The notes: a model not told the origin generated them from the letters alone. DNA of 40,741 nt from an endosymbiont of Lamellibrachia barhami (GCF_011947365.2 NZ_JAAVSH020000001.1:3056455-3097195); one strand, 5' to 3'. Positions 25,976 through 36,800 are shown, numbered from the stretch's first letter. Program-made: numbers and translations.

Positions 25976-27118
25976 ATGAAAAACCTCATCCAAATGTTGG
26001 TAGTGCTGCCTCTACTTCTAATAATAACTTCTGAAGTATCAGCCGATCTCCCTCCCGCCTTTGAGGGGAGAAAGTTATATGTTTCTCACTGTCAGCTATG
26101 TCATGCTGTCGATGGAAAGGGAGATGGCCCTCTCGCAAAATCGATGCAGATCGATGCGGAGGATCTAACTACCGTAGTACGCTCCGGAAGTGATAACAAC
26201 CTCATAAAGATCATCACGGGCAAGGGCCGACATGCATCCACCCACCGCATCAGCGCCAGCATGCCAAAGTGGGAAGAAGTATTCAGCGAGCATCAGATCA
26301 AAGCCCTGGTTGCATATCTACGCTTTCTCAGCAGCTCCAAACACGATCTTGTCGGAGATCCTGAGATTGGCCAACAGCTCTACCAGAAATATTGCTCAAT
26401 CTGTCACGGTGTTGAAGGTGATGGAAAGGGTATCATGACGGAACTCTTGCGAATCAAGCCGATTGATCACACCAATCCATACAAGACTGACAAGCTTGAC
26501 AATAAAGAACTCGCATCAAGCATTCTGGATGGCAGAGGAAAGTTTATGCCCGCTTTTCGCGGCGTTCTCAACCAAAACGAGGTCGACGGCTTAGTCAGTT
26601 ATATACGGCTGCTTTACCAAATATGGGGGAAATTAGAGGATGGAGGATTAGTTATTTTGATGAGACCTCCCGCTGTGAAAACAGGAGAAGAAGGCAGCGA
26701 CTCCCTGCTTCGTGACCCATCGTGCGAAAGCAAGGAGAATCTATCGGAAACAGGCAAGAAGAATGCAGTCAGAATCAGAGAGCAATTTAAATCCAGAGGC
26801 GTACCAATAGAGAGTGTATTGGCAAGCCCTGATTGCCTCGCCAAGGAAACTGCAAAAACTGCATTTGGTCAAGTTGAATCAGTGGAATTTCTATCTTTAA
26901 TGGATACGCTTTCCGAACAACAGGCAGATTCGTACACCGCACAATTAGAACGTCGAATAGGGTCATATTCAGGCAAGGGGAACCTTATTTTGGTAACACA
27001 CGAATTAAATATCAACGCCATATCTTTTCAAACTTTAGAGGAAGGATACTTTCTCGTACTGAATCCCATGGGCAAAAACGAGTTTGAAGAAATTGGAATA
27101 TATAGGTTGGATAATTAG
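25976..27118 (+). CDS. Diheme cytochrome c fused to a SixA-like histidine phosphatase domain lacking its catalytic His
   Basis: A 380-residue exported protein. The signal peptide covers about 1-23. Two class I cytochrome domains follow, with hemes at C39-H43 (CQLCH) and C140-H144 (CSICH), each followed by a MP-type Met candidate. Residues about 222-380 match SixA/phosphoglycerate mutase-type histidine phosphatases: LVILMRPP (RHG expected), ENLSETGKKNA, VLASPDCLAKETAKTAFG and LVTHELNIN. The catalytic RHG is replaced by R230-P231-P232, while the second His (H342 in VTHE) remains, so it should be unable to form phosphohistidine. ATG at 25976 follows a gggaga ribosome site. I know of no standard family with this exact layout. 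Confidence 0.85.
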   Translation: MKNLIQMLVVLPLLLIITSEVSADLPPAFEGRKLYVSHCQLCHAVDGKGDGPLAKSMQIDAEDLTTVVRSGSDNNLIKIITGKGRHASTHRISASMPKWEEVFSEHQIKALVAYLRFLSSSKHDLVGDPEIGQQLYQKYCSICHGVEGDGKGIMTELLRIKPIDHTNPYKTDKLDNKELASSILDGRGKFMPAFRGVLNQNEVDGLVSYIRLLYQIWGKLEDGGLVILMRPPAVKTGEEGSDSLLRDPSCESKENLSETGKKNAVRIREQFKSRGVPIESVLASPDCLAKETAKTAFGQVESVEFLSLMDTLSEQQADSYTAQLERRIGSYSGKGNLILVTHELNINAISFQTLEEGYFLVLNPMGKNEFEEIGIYRLDN

Positions 27119-27137
27119 CGTGGGTTCCGGTCCGGTG

Positions 27138-28127
27138 TCATGTTCGTGGGGCAGCCACACTATCGAGTAGATCAGCGAGCACATCATCGGGCGAATAGCC
27201 TTCTATCTCCAGGTCGGTGGTCAGCCTGATTCTGTGCCGCAACACCGCAGTTGCTGCAGCCTTGACATCGTCTGGGGTAACAAAGGCACGGGATTGCAGA
27301 AAGGCCTCGGCCCGCGCCGCGCGCAGCAAGGAGATGCTGCCTCGTGGCCCAGGCCCCGCTTCGATGCCACTCCATTCACGGGCGGTGCGCACAATGCGCA
27401 CCGCATAGTTGATAATCTGCTCATCCATCTCCAGTGCCGCCACATGCTCTTGCAGTGGCAGAATCTCCTCCGCCTTTAGCAGTAGGCGCACCGCAGAGGT
27501 GTCGAGTTGATCACCCACGGAGCCGACGGTGACCTGCTGCACCATCTGCTGCTCCTCCACTTCTCCTGGATAGTCGATGAAGACCTTGAGCAGGAAACGG
27601 TCGAGCTGGGCCTGTGGCAGCGGATAGGTCCCCTCCTGTTCGATGGGGTTCTGGGTGGCGAGCACCAGAAAGGGGCGAGTTAGATTAAAGGTCCTGCCCT
27701 CGATAGTCACCTGTTGCTCCTGCATCGCCTCCAACAGCGCCGACTGGGTCTTGGCCGGTGCCCGGTTGATCTCGTCCGCCAGCAGAAAATTACAGAATAC
27801 TGGTCCCCGGCGTACCCGGAACTCCTCCGATTTCATATCGAACATGATGTGGCCTGAGATGTCGCTGGGCATCAGGTCTGGGGTGAACTGCACCCGGTTG
27901 AACCGGCCGCCCAGCGCAGCAGCCAAACTGCGCACCAGCAGTGTCTTACCCAGGCCTGGCACCCCCTCCACCAGCACATGGCCCGCTGCAAACAGGGCGA
28001 TCACCACCTCATGAATCACCCGGTCCTGACCGATCACCGCCCGTCTGATTTCGGCTTCCAGTCCTCTGGCGCGGCTTAACAGCTCTGCTGAAATGCCGTT
28101 TCCGTCCGTTTGTTGTGAATCCACCAT
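27138..28127 (-). CDS. MoxR-family AAA+ ATPase
   Basis: A AAA+ ATPase of the MoxR group, thought to act as a chaperone for maturation of partner complexes. Walker A (GVPGLGKT), Walker B ([23 protein letters not shown]) and the sensor [22 protein letters not shown] are all intact. The family's usual length is met. ATG at 28127 is preferred; a TTG at 28142 is the upstream alternative. It is the last gene of the seven-gene operon. The DUF58 gene that usually follows MoxR directly is 15 kb away at 10500, past the island. Confidence 0.95.
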   Translation of the reverse strand: MVDSQQTDGNGISAELLSRARGLEAEIRRAVIGQDRVIHEVVIALFAAGHVLVEGVPGLGKTLLVRSLAAALGGRFNRVQFTPDLMPSDISGHIMFDMKSEEFRVRRGPVFCNFLLADEINRAPAKTQSALLEAMQEQQVTIEGRTFNLTRPFLVLATQNPIEQEGTYPLPQAQLDRFLLKVFIDYPGEVEEQQMVQQVTVGSVGDQLDTSAVRLLLKAEEILPLQEHVAALEMDEQIINYAVRIVRTAREWSGIEAGPGPRGSISLLRAARAEAFLQSRAFVTPDDVKAAATAVLRHRIRLTTDLEIEGYSPDDVLADLLDSVAAPRT

Positions 28128-28189
28128 AAATTCAGTTTCCAATAAGTGGGTAAGTCGGGTTCGTGTAAGCCTAGCCCGATGGTTTTTGA

Positions 28190-28222
28190 TTTTTTGGGTT
28201 ACGCTGCGCTAACCCGACCTAC
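28190..28222. repeat. REP-like hairpin between DUF4350 and MoxR genes
   Basis: GGGTTA-cgctgcgc-TAACCC, followed by GACCTAC, matches the widespread GTAGGTCGGGTTAGCG-type extragenic palindrome read on the minus strand. A related GTCGGGTTCG occurs at 28154. It may separate expression of MoxR from the genes upstream. Confidence 0.6.
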
Positions 28223-29388
28223 ATTTTTTTGCTTCGATGGCTATCCGGATGTAGTGCGGCGAGCAACTTCTGCAAGTTCACACTGGCCTGGATCATCTTC
28301 TGCTCCTCCACCGGCACAACATAGAGTGTCTCATAGACCGTCTGCGCAGATAGCCCTGCCCGCTTTCCAATCCACTGACAGCGCTGTTGTTGATCCAGAC
28401 GTGCCAACTGAGGATGGCGCTGCAACCAGCGCTTCTCCACGATGCCGGCAGAGCGTTCCCGCAGTGCGACCGCACGATCCAGTTTCCAGAGATACTCACC
28501 CGCTGCCTGAAGATGCTCCAACAGATTTCGTCTGGGGTACTCACCCGTGGTCAGTATCGGCCCACTACGATAGGTCATACGCCATAAAGCCAAGAGCAAC
28601 AGCAACAGCGCACTCAAAACGGTATAGGGGGCGCTTCGCCAGATCAGCGTCAGTAGGGACGGCATGTCGGCGCTGTAGAGCAGACGTACCGTACCCTGAT
28701 CTTCCGTTAGCAACGCCAACAGCAGGGCGTGGTCACGCTCCACGATCCGGGTGTTGGTGAAGAAGCGATTATCACTGAGGATGGTCAGATAACCACGACC
28801 CAGCTGAAAACCTACCAGGTGGTAACTGTTCAAGCCCGGTACCAGCCAGTCGGCGTCATCCCTCTCTACCATCAACTCCCGACGGATATCGAACTCCACC
28901 TGCAGAGGCTCGTCATACCCGCTGTACTCCATACTCACTGGGCTGTCAGTTTGCGAATCTTCCTTATCGCTCTCCCCATACTCCACCAGACTGACCCCGA
29001 AAGACTCCAGCAGATGGTTGCCAGGTTCATCCTCATCCGGAGCCTTGCCAGGCGAAACGATCAGATGCCCACCTGCCTCAATCCACTCCAACAGCGCCGT
29101 CTCCCGTTCCGGAGCCAGGGATAGACCCAGATCCTTGACCAACAGCACCCCGACATCCGCATCCGGTTTGGTGAGGTATTCCCGACCCGAGAGACTTTTG
29201 ACATCCCTCCCCTGACGCCGCAGAAAGAGCTCCGCCGCCAGGAAGGGGTTGCGTCTGGCCTCCGCTGACATCCCCAGGCGCACCTCCGTACTCCTGCGCT
29301 CAAAATTTTCAAGAAACCAGGCAGCCATTCCAGCAACAACCGCCAGGAGCAGCAACAGGACAAAAAGGATCAGCCGCCTACTCTTCAT
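28219..29388 (-). CDS. DUF4350 domain protein
   Basis: An inner-membrane protein of about 389 residues from the ATG at 29388. A first membrane helix (about 5-25, LILFVLLLLLAVVAGMAAWF) precedes a GATase/ThuA-like soluble domain (PDADVGVLLVKDLGLSLAPERE, then WIEAGGHLIVSPG), typical of DUF4350. A second helix lies at about residues 268-288. The partner genes DUF4129, MoxR and DUF58 are its usual neighbours. The start overlaps the DUF4129 stop region, indicating coupling. A longer frame upstream to 29616 is out of keeping with the family. Confidence 0.85.
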   Translation of the reverse strand: MKSRRLILFVLLLLLAVVAGMAAWFLENFERRSTEVRLGMSAEARRNPFLAAELFLRRQGRDVKSLSGREYLTKPDADVGVLLVKDLGLSLAPERETALLEWIEAGGHLIVSPGKAPDEDEPGNHLLESFGVSLVEYGESDKEDSQTDSPVSMEYSGYDEPLQVEFDIRRELMVERDDADWLVPGLNSYHLVGFQLGRGYLTILSDNRFFTNTRIVERDHALLLALLTEDQGTVRLLYSADMPSLLTLIWRSAPYTVLSALLLLLLALWRMTYRSGPILTTGEYPRRNLLEHLQAAGEYLWKLDRAVALRERSAGIVEKRWLQRHPQLARLDQQQRCQWIGKRAGLSAQTVYETLYVVPVEEQKMIQASVNLQKLLAALHPDSHRSKKM

Positions 29389-29389
29389 G

Positions 29390-30871
29390 CTACTCTCCGA
29401 AAACACGATCCCAATCCTGGCAAAGCGCCTCCAGTTCACCGGTGGACGGCAGACGGTGTCCGTATGCCATGCCCTGCCAGGCTGCCGTAAGTCGCCGAAA
29501 AAAGGCCGCACTGGAAAAATCCTGACTCGACTCCACCTGCAACAGACACTCACCCTCGGTGGCACCAATATTAATTTGCAGACGAAAACGAAACACCAAC
29601 ACCGAGAGTGCGCCACGATATAGCAGACTCAATGCCGCCCTTGCCTCACCGGCAAGCAATAGAATCTCTGCCTGGCGCACCAGATCCTCTGGTAGGGATT
29701 CCGCACGAATATCAAGTCCCGACAAAGTAACAGGCAGGGGTTGTCGGCGCCGCAAACCGGGTAGTTTGTTCAGGTTGGGCCAGTCACGCATCCGTGACAC
29801 ACGGTAGAGCAGAAAGGCGATAATCAATCCCGCACCCAGCCACAGCAGAAACTCACCCACCGTCGCCATGCCCCGGGTATAACCTTCGAAAAGATCGATC
29901 AACCACTGCAGCAGCCAGGGCACATCTTCAGCGGACTCATCCGTGTCCCCGACATACTCCCAGGAATCACGCATCTCACGTTTGCCGAAGACGTCATCCT
30001 TCAACACCTCCTGGATAGACTGCTGAACCGCATCCCGATCCGGCAATCCTGCAGCTATAGGCGGCTCACCGGGTAATACAAAACCCACCGTCATCAGCAG
30101 CAGACCAGCCACCAGGGAGGATGAAGGATGCTTGCCTTCCACTCGCTCAGCCAGGCGTTTGAAGCCAATCTCTATATCCCACCCCTCCAGTTCACTGCGA
30201 CGGGTCAGGTAGATAGCGAAACCACCAGCCACATAGAAGGGCGCTATCAGCGACATTGCCAGTAGATTTCCGATGTGTTGCAGCCAGAGCTCGATACCCC
30301 CCCCAGAGGTAACCAGACTATCCATCTCAAGCCAGTTCAGTTCAGATGGGATCAACATCACCAAAAACACCAGAAAGGAGAGTTCCAACAGAATTTCGAA
30401 ATTAATGCCGAAAAAGGTCAGCCAACCGGTCACATGCTGCCCCCGTCCCAGCACGGAGATACGCTCACGCCGTTCGCTGCCTTTCAACCCCTCCAGCAAC
30501 GCCACCGGCATATTGAAGGAGCGGGCAGTGCCAAAACGCCGCCAGGTCAGGTTGGCGAACAGCTGGGGACGAACGACGCGCCACCAATGCTGCCGCATCT
30601 CGCTGAATCCAAGCCGCTCACCAAAGATGCGGCGACTCAACCAAAACAGCAGCGGTGGTTCATAGAGCGGTTTGAACCACCATGTCAGCAAAGCCACCAA
30701 CATAGGTTCACTGAAAAACAACATCGCCACTACAAGATAGAGAGGTAACGCCGAAGCCAGCCACAATAACCAGAGACGCAGAAATTCGCTGCGGGCAAGC
30801 GCAAAACCCAAATCCGCCCCTTCCCAGGGCGTTCGCGGTCGCAGGTTGATGGTAATCCTAGAGAGATCCAT
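29390..30871 (-). CDS. DUF4129 domain membrane protein
   Basis: A protein of about 493 residues with several N-terminal and middle membrane helices and a C-terminal DUF4129 domain (ILLLAGEARAALSLLYRGAL, ending FFRRLTAAWQGMAYGHRLPS). ATG at 30871 lies inside the end of the SpoIIM-like gene, overlapping by 14 bases. The function of the DUF4129-MoxR-DUF58 system is not settled; in other bacteria it is tied to envelope stress and assembly of secreted or membrane proteins. No catalytic motif is seen. Confidence 0.85.
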   Translation of the reverse strand: MDLSRITINLRPRTPWEGADLGFALARSEFLRLWLLWLASALPLYLVVAMLFFSEPMLVALLTWWFKPLYEPPLLFWLSRRIFGERLGFSEMRQHWWRVVRPQLFANLTWRRFGTARSFNMPVALLEGLKGSERRERISVLGRGQHVTGWLTFFGINFEILLELSFLVFLVMLIPSELNWLEMDSLVTSGGGIELWLQHIGNLLAMSLIAPFYVAGGFAIYLTRRSELEGWDIEIGFKRLAERVEGKHPSSSLVAGLLLMTVGFVLPGEPPIAAGLPDRDAVQQSIQEVLKDDVFGKREMRDSWEYVGDTDESAEDVPWLLQWLIDLFEGYTRGMATVGEFLLWLGAGLIIAFLLYRVSRMRDWPNLNKLPGLRRRQPLPVTLSGLDIRAESLPEDLVRQAEILLLAGEARAALSLLYRGALSVLVFRFRLQINIGATEGECLLQVESSQDFSSAAFFRRLTAAWQGMAYGHRLPSTGELEALCQDWDRVFGE

Positions 30872-31847
30872 GCCGTGACCTGCCGACAAAAACCAGATAG
30901 ACAACCACCAGCGCCCAAAGCAGTACCGCTACGCCATATTTGATCGCAGCATCCAGTGTACTGGAGGACCAGAATGCTTCGACAAAGGCTGCCACCAACA
31001 GCATCAGCGCCGCCCCCAACACCAGTTTCAGCGCTTCGGCTGCCGCTGCCTTCAGTGCAGGAATACGTCTTCGCTGACCGGGGGCCAGCAGGGCGTGGCC
31101 CAGCATCAGACCCGCAGCACCGCAGATTACGATCGCGGTCAATTCAAAGGCGCCGTGACCGGCGACGAAGGACCAGAAAGTATCCTGATAACCCAATCGG
31201 GTGAGATGACCGGCAACCCCCCCCAGCACCAGGCCATTGAAGAGCAGCATGAAGAGCGATCCGACACCCAGCAGCATGCCGCCGGCGAAGGTGCGGAAAC
31301 CGATACCTATATTGTTGAAGATGTAGAATCCGAACATCATGAAATCGGTCTCGGAACTGCGCGCCTCGGAGCGCCCCGGATGGCTGCCGACCGGGTCGTA
31401 CATCGACTCCATCTCAGCCACCTGCCGCTCATCCATCAACGAGTAGATCATGTCGGGGTCGACATAACAGGCAAGACCCAGCAACAGGGCCGGCAAGAGA
31501 AACGATGCCAGTGCCAGGAAAAAATAGCCGCGATGACGCCGTAGCGCCCGGGGAAATCCGCCGCCGATAAAATTGAGTATGCGCCATAACCAGGCACCGC
31601 GCTGCCGATAGAGACGGCGGTGTCCCCGCAGCACAAGATGATGAAGCTGTTCCAGCAGTGCGGGACTGAACCGCCGACTGCGTGCCAGGGCATAGTGACT
31701 GCAGACCTGACGATAGAGGGTGGGAAAAGTGGCGGCACGCGCTTTATCGGGATTGCGTTTGCTTCGGGACAGTTCCATCTCATCGAGTAGTGCCCCCAGC
31801 TCATCCCACAGAGGCCTGTAGGCCTGTTCAAACGGTTCCTGGCGCAT
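30858..31847 (-). CDS. SpoIIM-family (stage II sporulation protein M-like) membrane protein
   Basis: A 329-residue protein of the SpoIIM family with about five membrane helices. Motifs include FNNIGIGFRTFAGGMLLGVGS and FVAGHGAFELTAIVICGAAG, the conserved GHG-E-lTAi core. It is not evidence of sporulation: this family is common in gammaproteobacteria next to RDD, DUF4129 and MoxR genes. ATG at 31847 overlaps the RDD stop (TAATG), with AAGGGA just upstream. Confidence 0.9.
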   Translation of the reverse strand: MRQEPFEQAYRPLWDELGALLDEMELSRSKRNPDKARAATFPTLYRQVCSHYALARSRRFSPALLEQLHHLVLRGHRRLYRQRGAWLWRILNFIGGGFPRALRRHRGYFFLALASFLLPALLLGLACYVDPDMIYSLMDERQVAEMESMYDPVGSHPGRSEARSSETDFMMFGFYIFNNIGIGFRTFAGGMLLGVGSLFMLLFNGLVLGGVAGHLTRLGYQDTFWSFVAGHGAFELTAIVICGAAGLMLGHALLAPGQRRRIPALKAAAAEALKLVLGAALMLLVAAFVEAFWSSSTLDAAIKYGVAVLLWALVVVYLVFVGRSRHGSL

Positions 31848-32539
31848 TAGCGTCCCTTCATCAACCAGTTGGCATATCCGTATATCCCGTCAACAGCCCG
31901 CTCACCCTTGCGCCCGGAAATTTCGCTCAGGATCTCTGCCAATTCGACGCGGCGTTCGGAGGATAGACCAGGTGCACGCTCGGCAAACGCCAATACGGCC
32001 TGTTGCTCCGACTCGGTCAGTTCCACCCCTGGCCTCACTGCGCTCCTGGAGGGCAGTTCAGATCGTTTTTCATAATTGTCCCGATAGACTACCAGCGTTC
32101 CCGCCGCCAGATCGCCCAACCGTTTGAACTCCCGATTGAACAGCATGCTCAACAGGCCAAAACCATACATCAGCGGCATGAAGTCAACCGCACGCAGCAG
32201 GTTACGGATGACCGAAGCGGATACGGTGACCGGCGTGCCGTTATCGTGGATCACCCAGATCCCCATCGCCTTTTTACCAGGGGTTGCGCCGCTCTTAACC
32301 TCAAACAGCACAGGATAGAACCACTCGATGAGAAAGAGGGCGATCAGGATGATCGCCACGCCAACCCCGCCAAAGTAGGAGAAGGACAAGCCGATAACGA
32401 TATAGAGTACCGCGCGGATCGCCGCATCGATGGCCCAGGCGCTGGCCCGGACAAGCGGCCCCGCCAGGCGGAATTCCAACATTACACCTTCCGGGATCTC
32501 ATACTGCCGGGTGGTGTCCACTTCCTCTGTTGTTACCAC
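31847..32539 (-). CDS. RDD-family membrane protein
   Basis: A 230-residue membrane protein with the RDD domain: RASAWAIDAAIRAVLY supplies the Arg and Asp of the family, followed by three to four helices and GKKAMGIWVI. A cytosolic tail of about 80 residues is charged. The start is GTG at 32539 with AGGA upstream. It lies nine bases after the BPSS1780-like gene and overlaps the SpoIIM-like gene. RDD proteins are sometimes transporters; here context points to a structural part of the MoxR system. Confidence 0.88.
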   Translation of the reverse strand: MVTTEEVDTTRQYEIPEGVMLEFRLAGPLVRASAWAIDAAIRAVLYIVIGLSFSYFGGVGVAIILIALFLIEWFYPVLFEVKSGATPGKKAMGIWVIHDNGTPVTVSASVIRNLLRAVDFMPLMYGFGLLSMLFNREFKRLGDLAAGTLVVYRDNYEKRSELPSRSAVRPGVELTESEQQAVLAFAERAPGLSSERRVELAEILSEISGRKGERAVDGIYGYANWLMKGR

Positions 32540-32548
32540 CGCAATATC

Positions 32549-33745
32549 CTATCGGGATTTGTCGAAATAGATATCCCGATAACTCACATAGATTGAGGCC
32601 ACCATCATCGGCAACACTACCAGCAGACCCAATCCGAGAGGAATGACGCCCAGAATAAAAAGCACCATTCCCACGATACCGTAGACCAGAAACGGCAGGA
32701 CATTTTTCAGACAGCCCCTGATGCTCAGCTTCATCGCATCCATCGCCTTCATACCATCCAGCACGACCAATGCAGGTGCAAACCAATAGGCCATCATCAG
32801 AGGTATGGCAAGGGCCATGACCAGAAGGAACAGCAGCAGTATGGTCGGAGACAAGATCATCGCCACCATCGCCTCGGGATTCTGCATCATCTCCGAATCA
32901 CCCATAGTCGCGAACATGCCACCAGCGAATAGCGCAACGATCACCCCAAGCAACAGAAGGCCTGCCATGTAGATCACACCCACGAGTACCAGTTGCCCCA
33001 TGTTGTTGGAGAATCCGGCGAACAGGTGGCCGAGTTCGAATTTGCCACCCTCATCCTGAGCTTGCGCACCCAACATAAATCCTCCCACTATCACCGGCGC
33101 GAAAAGATTGGTCAGGATGCCTCCGAGTAGCGGCACCAGATTGACCAGTATCATCATCACCAACCAGATTATCAGCGCAAGCACCCAGGCGAGCGGACTC
33201 TGTTTGAAGTGCCACCAACCCTTGACAATCCAGGCCCAGCCATGACCTGCCGGCACACTGATTGGCCCCGTTATCTCACCCCTTTCATGATCCACAAGAT
33301 CCGCCTGTGGTGCAGCATAAGGATCAGTTTCATCTGTGCCGGCATCCGCCGCACTCGCCTGTTTCGCCAGATACTTGGCCACGACGACGCCGCACTCGAG
33401 ACAGGTGCCATCCTCCACTCTGTCAGCACCACATTTGGGGCAGGGAGGCTCAGGCTGTTTTTCCTTCTCTTCTGCCTCCCCCGCATCCATGGGTTCAAGC
33501 GACAGCTGATCCGCCATCGGATCTATACGAACAACCAGTCCCGTCTGCTCCAGCGCGGCCTGATACTGCTCAGCCTGTTCCCGTGTCAGGTTTTTCTTAA
33601 GATCCACATCACGGTCGGTCTTCAACAGATGCCGCACCGTCTCTTTATCGACCTTGAAGCGTTCACTGAAGGCCACAACAACCTGCTCTGCCTCAGCACC
33701 AGACTGTAGCTGTCCGAAAAATACGACTTTGAACACTTCGCTCAC
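32549..33745 (-). CDS. BPSS1780-family membrane protein with N-terminal zinc ribbon
   Basis: An approximately 398-residue protein. The N-terminal 75 residues form a small helical domain (VFKVVFFGQLQ), then a zinc ribbon CPKCGADRVEDGTCLECG with four cysteines, then an acidic linker, and from GHGWAWIVKGWWHFKQSPLA five to six membrane helices of the BPSS1780 type. GTG at 33745 is preferred because GGAG lies eight bases before it; GTG at 33754 is possible. It is transcribed between the KAP gene and RDD. The function is unknown; zinc binding is inferred from the cysteines. Confidence 0.85.
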   Translation of the reverse strand: MSEVFKVVFFGQLQSGAEAEQVVVAFSERFKVDKETVRHLLKTDRDVDLKKNLTREQAEQYQAALEQTGLVVRIDPMADQLSLEPMDAGEAEEKEKQPEPPCPKCGADRVEDGTCLECGVVVAKYLAKQASAADAGTDETDPYAAPQADLVDHERGEITGPISVPAGHGWAWIVKGWWHFKQSPLAWVLALIIWLVMMILVNLVPLLGGILTNLFAPVIVGGFMLGAQAQDEGGKFELGHLFAGFSNNMGQLVLVGVIYMAGLLLLGVIVALFAGGMFATMGDSEMMQNPEAMVAMILSPTILLLFLLVMALAIPLMMAYWFAPALVVLDGMKAMDAMKLSIRGCLKNVLPFLVYGIVGMVLFILGVIPLGLGLLVVLPMMVASIYVSYRDIYFDKSR

Positions 33746-33832
33746 TCTATCCACTCCATGATTTTGGGATGACTCCGTAGAGTCTAGATCAACAGATCCA
33801 TATTTTAAGACAATGATTCACCAAATGGCGAC

Positions 33833-36800
33833 TCATTCGGTTTCCCGTTTCGGCAGGATCGCCATTACCGCTTTACGATCTGATTCCGATGGTGGCCAGA
33901 TGCCCCGTGGGTTGTCGGGAGACTGTTCACCCAGACTATTGACCCAGGCCTGAAACTCTTCCACCGCCGTCGCCATCTCCTGCTTGAGTGCCCCGGCCTG
34001 GAGAGAGAGGCTCTCTCCCTCCATCAACTCGTCGAAGAGTTCATCGAGTTTCCCGTCCAGCACCTTGGCAAACTTATCATCGTCACTCAACCAGCGCTCA
34101 TTGAAATAGTGGATGGCGGAGAGGGCCACCATCGTGGGCTCTTTCACCTGCCGGCGCAGGCGGATACCGAAGAAACGCACCAGGTTGAGATAGCGTTTCA
34201 CTCTCCTCGGCGTCGTCTGCCGGCCCATGATCCAGGGCAGCCATATCTCCAGCGCCTTGGTGAATTCGGGCGAATCCTCGCGCGCTTCGTTCTCCTCCAG
34301 CCGACCGGCATAGATCAGCGCACCTATGCCCAGGAGTGCCAGCAGCCAGACCAACCAGGGGGTGCTGCGCTCGGAGAGTCGATCCGGTGCGCTAAAGGCA
34401 GGGCCATCACTACCGCCGCGAAGCCACCGCCCCTGAGGATCATCCAGCCCGGATTGGGACGCTGTCGGCCCGCTTGTCTGCCCTGTCCCGGACTCATCCT
34501 CATCCTGCACCTGTTTGAGCAGCAGGCTGACCCTGGCGCCTTCGACCCCATAACTTGCCAGTTCGACACCCTTTTCCAGAACCTTTGGCTGGCCTTCCAA
34601 CTCCAGTTTGAAACCTGGTTTCAGCCGCGCCTTTTCCTCGATCAGCCGTAGCGTCGTTTTTCCCGTTTTGATCTCATCGAGCGTCACTGCGCCCAGCGGC
34701 CAAGACTTCATTATCGGCGGCGTCTTGTCCGGAATGCTCATTCCGAACCAACTGCCGTAACCGACTGCCATGGCCAGGACCGCATAGGGCACAAGACGTC
34801 TGATCTGGGGTGCAAGATACCTGACACGGGTCAAGATAAACCGCAGATACCCTCTCCAGTCCTGATGAGGGACAGTTTCGACAGCCGGTTCCGCGGAATG
34901 CATCAGGGCTGAGGCAGCAGACTCCTCCATTTCCGGCATCGGCACTTCGATGTTGATCATCTTCTCCAGATAGTTACGGGCGAATTCGCGGCGCATCTCA
35001 AGGTCGTTTCCATCCTCTGGCGTCTCCCGCGCCATCTCTTCCGCCAACTCCTTGTACTTCAGCGCCACGCAGGAGATCACCCAGCGCTGGGACATGCCCA
35101 ACACCAGAAAACATTCGCCGGAGGTAGCGAGAAAGTTCACGTTCTCCAGTATATCGATCAGGTTCTCTTTGCTGCAGCGATCCAGATCGTCGATGAAGAT
35201 CACCATCTTGCGCGGCAGACACTGGGTGACGTCGCGAAACTCGTTGGCAAAACGCCCCCGTGCGCCGGGGTCGAGCCCTTTCCGCCCCCGCTTGTCCGGG
35301 TTGATCGTCAGCAGCCGGGCAGGATTGATGGCGAACCCCTTGACGCTTCGGAGCATTGCCAACAGCGGTGCCCCCAGACCGAAGATCGCCACCCAGGTCT
35401 CCGTCTTGGTTTCGATCACCGACTTGATGGGCTGGGCGATCAGATCACCCAACCAATCGCCATACGCCTTCCACCAGCTCTCAGGGTGCCGCAACAGATG
35501 GGCCAGTCCGTTGGCGATATCCTGCAGATGCTGCCGATAGTAGGCCACCGTCGCGCAGAAGATGACCAGGGCGATGGCGTAGAAGAACCAGTGACGCAAG
35601 CCGCGACGGGCAGCCAGGCGCAGGCGAAACTGCAGACCACCGCGTTGCAGCCAGCCGGGAATCGCCTGCTCCCGGATGTGGGCAAAAAGGGAGGCGAGCA
35701 GCTGTTCACCCTGTTGATGGTGCCAGGCGTTGAACCAGACCGGGCGGAACCCCGCCGTCCGCAATCGCCCGCGCAACAGTTCCATCAGCGAACTCTTGCC
35801 GCTGCCCCACTCGCCGGTCACCGCCAGGGTGAAGGGGGCATCAGTATTGCGGTTGTTGAGAAAGGTGAAGAGATCATCCGCCACCCGGTTGAGATCGAGT
35901 ACATCCCGGTTCTTGTCCCCCGGCTGTAGTGGACGGTCGGTGGCCAGCATGTCCGCTACCGTGGTGCTACGGGTCTTCTCCGGCAGGGGACGCACCGCAA
36001 GAAAGGTGAGGAAGACGAGCAGGGAGACGACCAGACCATACCAGGGGGCCAGGTAGCGGCGGTATTGAACAGACTGCCGGTCACTGTTCTGATCTAACTG
36101 CAAGACAGTGTCACCCGAGGCCTGGGGGAACCAATTTTCACCTCCATCTCTGGTCGCCAGGATCTCACCGCCATCGCCAATCACCCACCCCTCTCTTCTG
36201 GCAGAAAACACAACCTTCACGAAGTCGGATACAGGTATGCCCAGTCGATTTTGTTTCCAGCCGGTGCCGCCGTCCTCGGTGGAAAACAGGATGCCGTCAG
36301 CACCGATCACCCAACCATTCAGGGCATCGATGAAGTGGAACGATGTGAGCAGAACACGGGTTCCACGTTTCAGTATCGTCCAGCTTTTTCCGCCATCACC
36401 GGTTGCCCTGATGCTCCCTTCATACCCCATCATCCAACCACGATCGGCGTCGATGAACTGTATGGCCTGTACAGACGACAGTCGCCCCTTGACTTCCATG
36501 TTCCGCCAGTCCTGTCCGCCATTGCCGGTGGCGAGAAGCTGGCCGCTATCGGTTACCGCCCAGCCGCGTTTTTCATCGAGAAAGAAGAAGGCGGTAATAT
36601 CCGATGCTGTGCGGCCCCACGTCGTTCCGCCATCCCGAGTCGAGAGCAGATCACCACCGGAAACAAGCTTTTTCCCTTCCAGCACCCAGCCATGTTCCAC
36701 ATCGGAAAACTGTACCTTACGGAGCGATCCATCAACCCCACTCGTCTGGACAGCCCAGTTTTTCCCGCCGTTCCGGGTGACCAGAATCAACCCCCTTTCA

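Noticed and set aside
30858-31847. Sporulation ability from the SpoIIM-like gene
   Set aside because: The family is widespread in non-sporulating bacteria next to RDD and MoxR genes; no other sporulation gene is seen.
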